DNA from: Microbacterium excoecariae
GTDB taxonomy: Bacteria; Actinomycetota; Actinomycetes; Actinomycetales; Microbacteriaceae
DNA length: 64,000 bases
Direction: 5' to 3'
Assembly: GCF_011326725.1 (NCBI RefSeq)
Contig: NZ_JAANCO010000001.1
Location: forward strand, 1,649,115-1,713,114
Shown here piece by piece: positions 61,530-64,000 of this stretch; within the stretch, counting starts at the first letter, position 1, and each line of letters opens with the position of its first letter. The notes below the pieces were generated by a model. The model saw only the letters and a list, made by a program, of their open reading frames with translations, was not told where the DNA came from and made no database searches. The position numbers were made by a program, and so were the translations under genes.

Positions 61530-62700
61530 GAGCGCCCTTCTTGCTGAGGGACTCGATGACGAGGTCCCGGAAACGGTCGAACAGGTAGTTGGCGTCGTGG
61601 GGCCCGCCCGCCGCCTCGGGGTGGTACTGCACCGAGAAGGCGGGGATGTCGAGGGCGCGCAGCCCCTCGACGACGTCGTCGTTGAGGCCGATGTGGCTCA
61701 CCTCGACGCGGCCGAAGCCGGCCGGACTGTCGAAGACGCCCTCGCGCGGCGCCTCAACGGCGAACCCGTGGTTCTGCGAGGTGATCTCCACGCGGCCCGT
61801 GGCCCTGTCGAGCACCGGCTGGTTGATCCCGCGGTGCCCGAAGGGGAGCTTGTAGGTGCCGAGCCCGAGAGCGCGGCCGAGGAGCTGGTTGCCGAAGCAG
61901 ATGCCGAAGAACGGCAGGCCGTCGCGCAGCACGCCCTGCAGGAGCTCGACGTGCTTGTCGCTCGCGGCCGGGTCGCCGGGGCCGTTGGAGTAGAACACGG
62001 CGACGGGATCGATCGCGCGCAGCTGATCCGGCGTGGTCGACTGCGGCAGGACGTGCACCTCGAAACCGCGGCGCGCGAGGTTCTGGACCGTCGCCTGCTT
62101 GATGCCGAGGTCGATCACGGCGAGGTTGCCGAGGCGCTCCCCCACGGCGGGGGTGACCTGCGGCTCGGTCACCGAGACCTCCTCCGACAGGTTGCGTCCC
62201 GTCATCTCGGGCGCCTCGCGCACGATGCGGAGCTGCTCCGCGGCGTCCAGCTCGGCGGCGTCGCCGGAGAACACGCCACCGCGCATCGAACCGAGCGAGC
62301 GGATCCGCCGCGTGATCGCGCGGGTGTCGATGCCGGAGATCCCGACGATGCCGTCGCGGCGAAGCGCGTCGTCGAGGGACTCGTCGGCGCGCCAGTTCGA
62401 GACGACGCGCGACGGGTCGCGGACGATGTATCCGGCGACCCAGATGCGGCGGGACTCCGGGTCCTCGTCGTTGACGCCGGTGTTGCCAATGTGCGGCGCG
62501 GTCTGCAGCACGATCTGGCCGGCGTACGACGGGTCGGTGAGGGTCTCCTGGTAACCGGTCATGCCGGTCGAGAACACGACCTCGCCGAGGGTCGTGCCCC
62601 GGGCGCCGTAGGCGTATCCCTCGTAGCGGGCGCCGTCCTCGAGCACGAGAACGGCCCGGTCCCGGTCGAGCAGGGACGAGATGTCGACGATGGAAGTCAT
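61522..62700 (-). CDS. carA: Carbamoyl-phosphate synthase small subunit
   Basis: 392 residues. The N-terminal domain ([40 protein letters not shown]) is followed by a class I glutamine amidotransferase domain with nucleophile Cys in [16 protein letters not shown] and the His-Glu dyad in [13 protein letters not shown]. It delivers ammonia to CarB. The ATG overlaps the stop of the PH-like gene. Confidence 0.97.
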
Positions 62701-63200
62701 CGGGTGGCTCCTGTGGGGGTTTCGGCTGCAAGGATGCTCTCGATCGCCGCGACGAGCGCGGTCGGATCGGAGTCCTGCAGGCGGAGGTAGGTATCGAAGA
62801 TCTGGGACCCGGACGCCCAGGCGACGAGCACGAGCCCGTCGCGCTCGACGACGCGGTCGATCGTCCAGGTCGCCCGGCCCGCGCCCGTGAGGGACGCGGC
62901 CGGGAAGAAGACGGGGCGCTCGCCCGGAAGCCCCAGACCGAGCCCGTCGCGCGTGACCGTGATCGCGGCGGACGAGCGGAAGGCCAGCGGGCGCGCCGTG
63001 ACGCGGTCGAGCGGAGCGTCGTGACGGGTCGTCGCGACGTAGAATCCGTCGAACTCGCCGACGAGCTCGCCCGTCGGCTCCCCGAGCGGCACGGCGATGC
63101 CGGCGTCGCGTCGGGTTCGTCGTCGCCAGCCCCACGCCATCAGGGCGAGGCCGACGAGCGCGACGGCGACCATCACGATCAGCGCGAGTTCCCGCGTCAC
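62697..63200 (-). CDS. Membrane-anchored PH-like protein in the pyr operon
   Basis: 167 residues. One N-terminal membrane segment (about 5-24) is followed by a basic stretch (WRRRTRR) and a beta-rich domain resembling the PH-like export/transporter-associated family found between pyrC and carA in many actinobacteria. [22 protein letters not shown] is a conserved-looking stretch. Function unknown. The GTG start overlaps the pyrC stop (GTGA), and the end overlaps carA, so it is embedded in the operon. Confidence 0.85.
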   Translation of the reverse strand: MTRELALIVMVAVALVGLALMAWGWRRRTRRDAGIAVPLGEPTGELVGEFDGFYVATTRHDAPLDRVTARPLAFRSSAAITVTRDGLGLGLPGERPVFFPAASLTGAGRATWTIDRVVERDGLVLVAWASGSQIFDTYLRLQDSDPTALVAAIESILAAETPTGATR

Positions 63201-64000
63201 GAGCGCGGCTCCAGAGCGCCGTCGGCGAGCGTGGGCCTGCCGCGGTGGATGGTCCACCGGACGGATCCCGGGAGCGAGCGACCGAGGTACGGCGAGTTCC
63301 GGCTGCGCCCGCGCAGCGTGTCGAGGGCCACGTCCCCGCGCGCGGCGGGGTCGTAGAGCGTGAACTCCGCCGGCGCGCCCGGGGCGATCGCGCGGCCGTG
63401 GCGGTCGTCGATGCCGCCGATGCGCGCGGGCGCGGTCGACATCACCCGCGCGACGTCGCCCCAGCCGAACGGGCCGTCGTCGACCATCGTGTCGTGCACG
63501 ATCCGCAGGGCCGTCTCGAGGCCGACCATGCCGTTGGCCGCGGCCGCCCACTCGGAGGACTTCGCCTCGTCGGGGTGTGGTGCGTGGTCGGTGGCGACGA
63601 TGTCGATCGTGCCGTCCGCGAGCCCCTCGCGGACTGCTCGGACGTCCTCCTCGCGGCGCAGCGGGGGGTTCACCTTGAAGCGCGGGTCGTAGCCGCGCAC
63701 GTGCTCGTCCGTGAGGAGCAGGTGGTGGGGCGTGACCTCGGCGGTGACGTTGATCCCGCGCTTCTTCGCCCACCGCACAATGTCGACGCTGCCAGCCGTT
63801 GACAGGTGACAGATATGGAGCCGAGATCCGACGTGTTCCGCGAGGAGCACATCGCGGGCGATGATCGATTCCTCGGCGACCGCGGGCCAGCCGGCGAGGC
63901 CGAGCTCCGAGGAGACCGCGCCCTCGTTCATCTGCGCGCTTTCGGTGAGGCGCGGATCCTGCGCGTGCTGCGCGATGACGCCGCCGAAGGACTTCACGTA
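63197..64000 (-). CDS. pyrC: Dihydroorotase, 5' part outside the window
   Basis: 267 residues of the C-terminal part are visible; the reading frame is open to the window edge, so the start lies beyond 64000. [12 protein letters not shown] and [15 protein letters not shown] hold metal-binding His residues, and [17 protein letters not shown] holds the catalytic Asp. It is a class I dihydroorotase that closes carbamoyl aspartate. The HxH zinc motif near the N-terminus is not included. It lies first in the visible pyr operon. Confidence 0.95.
   Translation of the reverse strand, partial: YVKSFGGVIAQHAQDPRLTESAQMNEGAVSSELGLAGWPAVAEESIIARDVLLAEHVGSRLHICHLSTAGSVDIVRWAKKRGINVTAEVTPHHLLLTDEHVRGYDPRFKVNPPLRREEDVRAVREGLADGTIDIVATDHAPHPDEAKSSEWAAAANGMVGLETALRIVHDTMVDDGPFGWGDVARVMSTAPARIGGIDDRHGRAIAPGAPAEFTLYDPAARGDVALDTLRGRSRNSPYLGRSLPGSVRWTIHRGRPTLADGALEPRS

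Overview
This is a high-GC actinobacterial chromosome segment. Gene content and order point to Microbacteriaceae, probably Microbacterium or a close relative. The evidence is RbpA, a PdtaR-type ANTAR regulator, an mIHF-like domain fused to guanylate kinase, HelR, a catalytically degenerate PriA, a resuscitation-promoting factor (Rpf)-like LysM protein, and the order rpe-hisEGFI-trpCBA-lgt-gltBD-pyk. No rRNA, CRISPR array or complete insertion sequence is visible. One tRNA gene, tRNA-Leu(CAA), is present. The window begins in G/C homopolymer runs that look like a contig edge.

Left part (about 0.1-30 kb), a mosaic of small units: rbpA, a glycerophosphodiesterase, an SDR, an AEC transporter, a UvrA-like ABC protein, an MFS-M20 peptidase pair, a small AT-richer island (about 8.57-9.69 kb) with a broken gene and one unrecognised protein, a second UvrA-like gene followed by a GNAT and a Fic protein, an Rpf/LysM wall protein behind a potentially pseudoknotted leader, the HrpB helicase, a sulfide/persulfide-type operon (CoA-disulfide reductase-rhodanese plus CstR-like repressor) behind a perfect palindromic operator, HelR, dGTPase, an LLM flavoenzyme, an SGNH hydrolase, a GIY-YIG-like protein, a SecDF-P1-like lipoprotein, an MFS carrier and a DUF885 peptidase.

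Middle part (about 29-49 kb), housekeeping and biosynthesis, nearly all on the minus strand: polA, a divergent hotdog thioesterase, the ANTAR regulator, tRNA-Leu, pyk, gltD-gltB, lgt, trpA-trpB-trpC with a small two-TM protein, a Trp-associated membrane protein, hisI-hisF-hisG-hisE and rpe. Most stop and start codons overlap, so translational coupling is likely. trpE is absent from the slot beside the Trp-associated membrane protein.

Right part (about 49-64 kb): one membrane protein on the plus strand, then a long minus-strand block read in the order pyrC (cut by the window end), a PH-like membrane protein, carA, carB, pyrF, mIHF-gmk, rpoZ, metK, priA, fmt, rsmB. It joins pyrimidine synthesis to nucleotide phosphorylation, the RNA polymerase omega subunit, SAM supply, replication restart, initiator tRNA formylation and rRNA methylation.

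The points most worth following up are the interleaved inverted repeats in the rpf leader, the CstR-type operator that overlaps a near-consensus -10 and ends at the start codon, the inverted-repeat operator before fic, the missing trpE, and the marked excess of the hexamer GGATCC everywhere except the small island.
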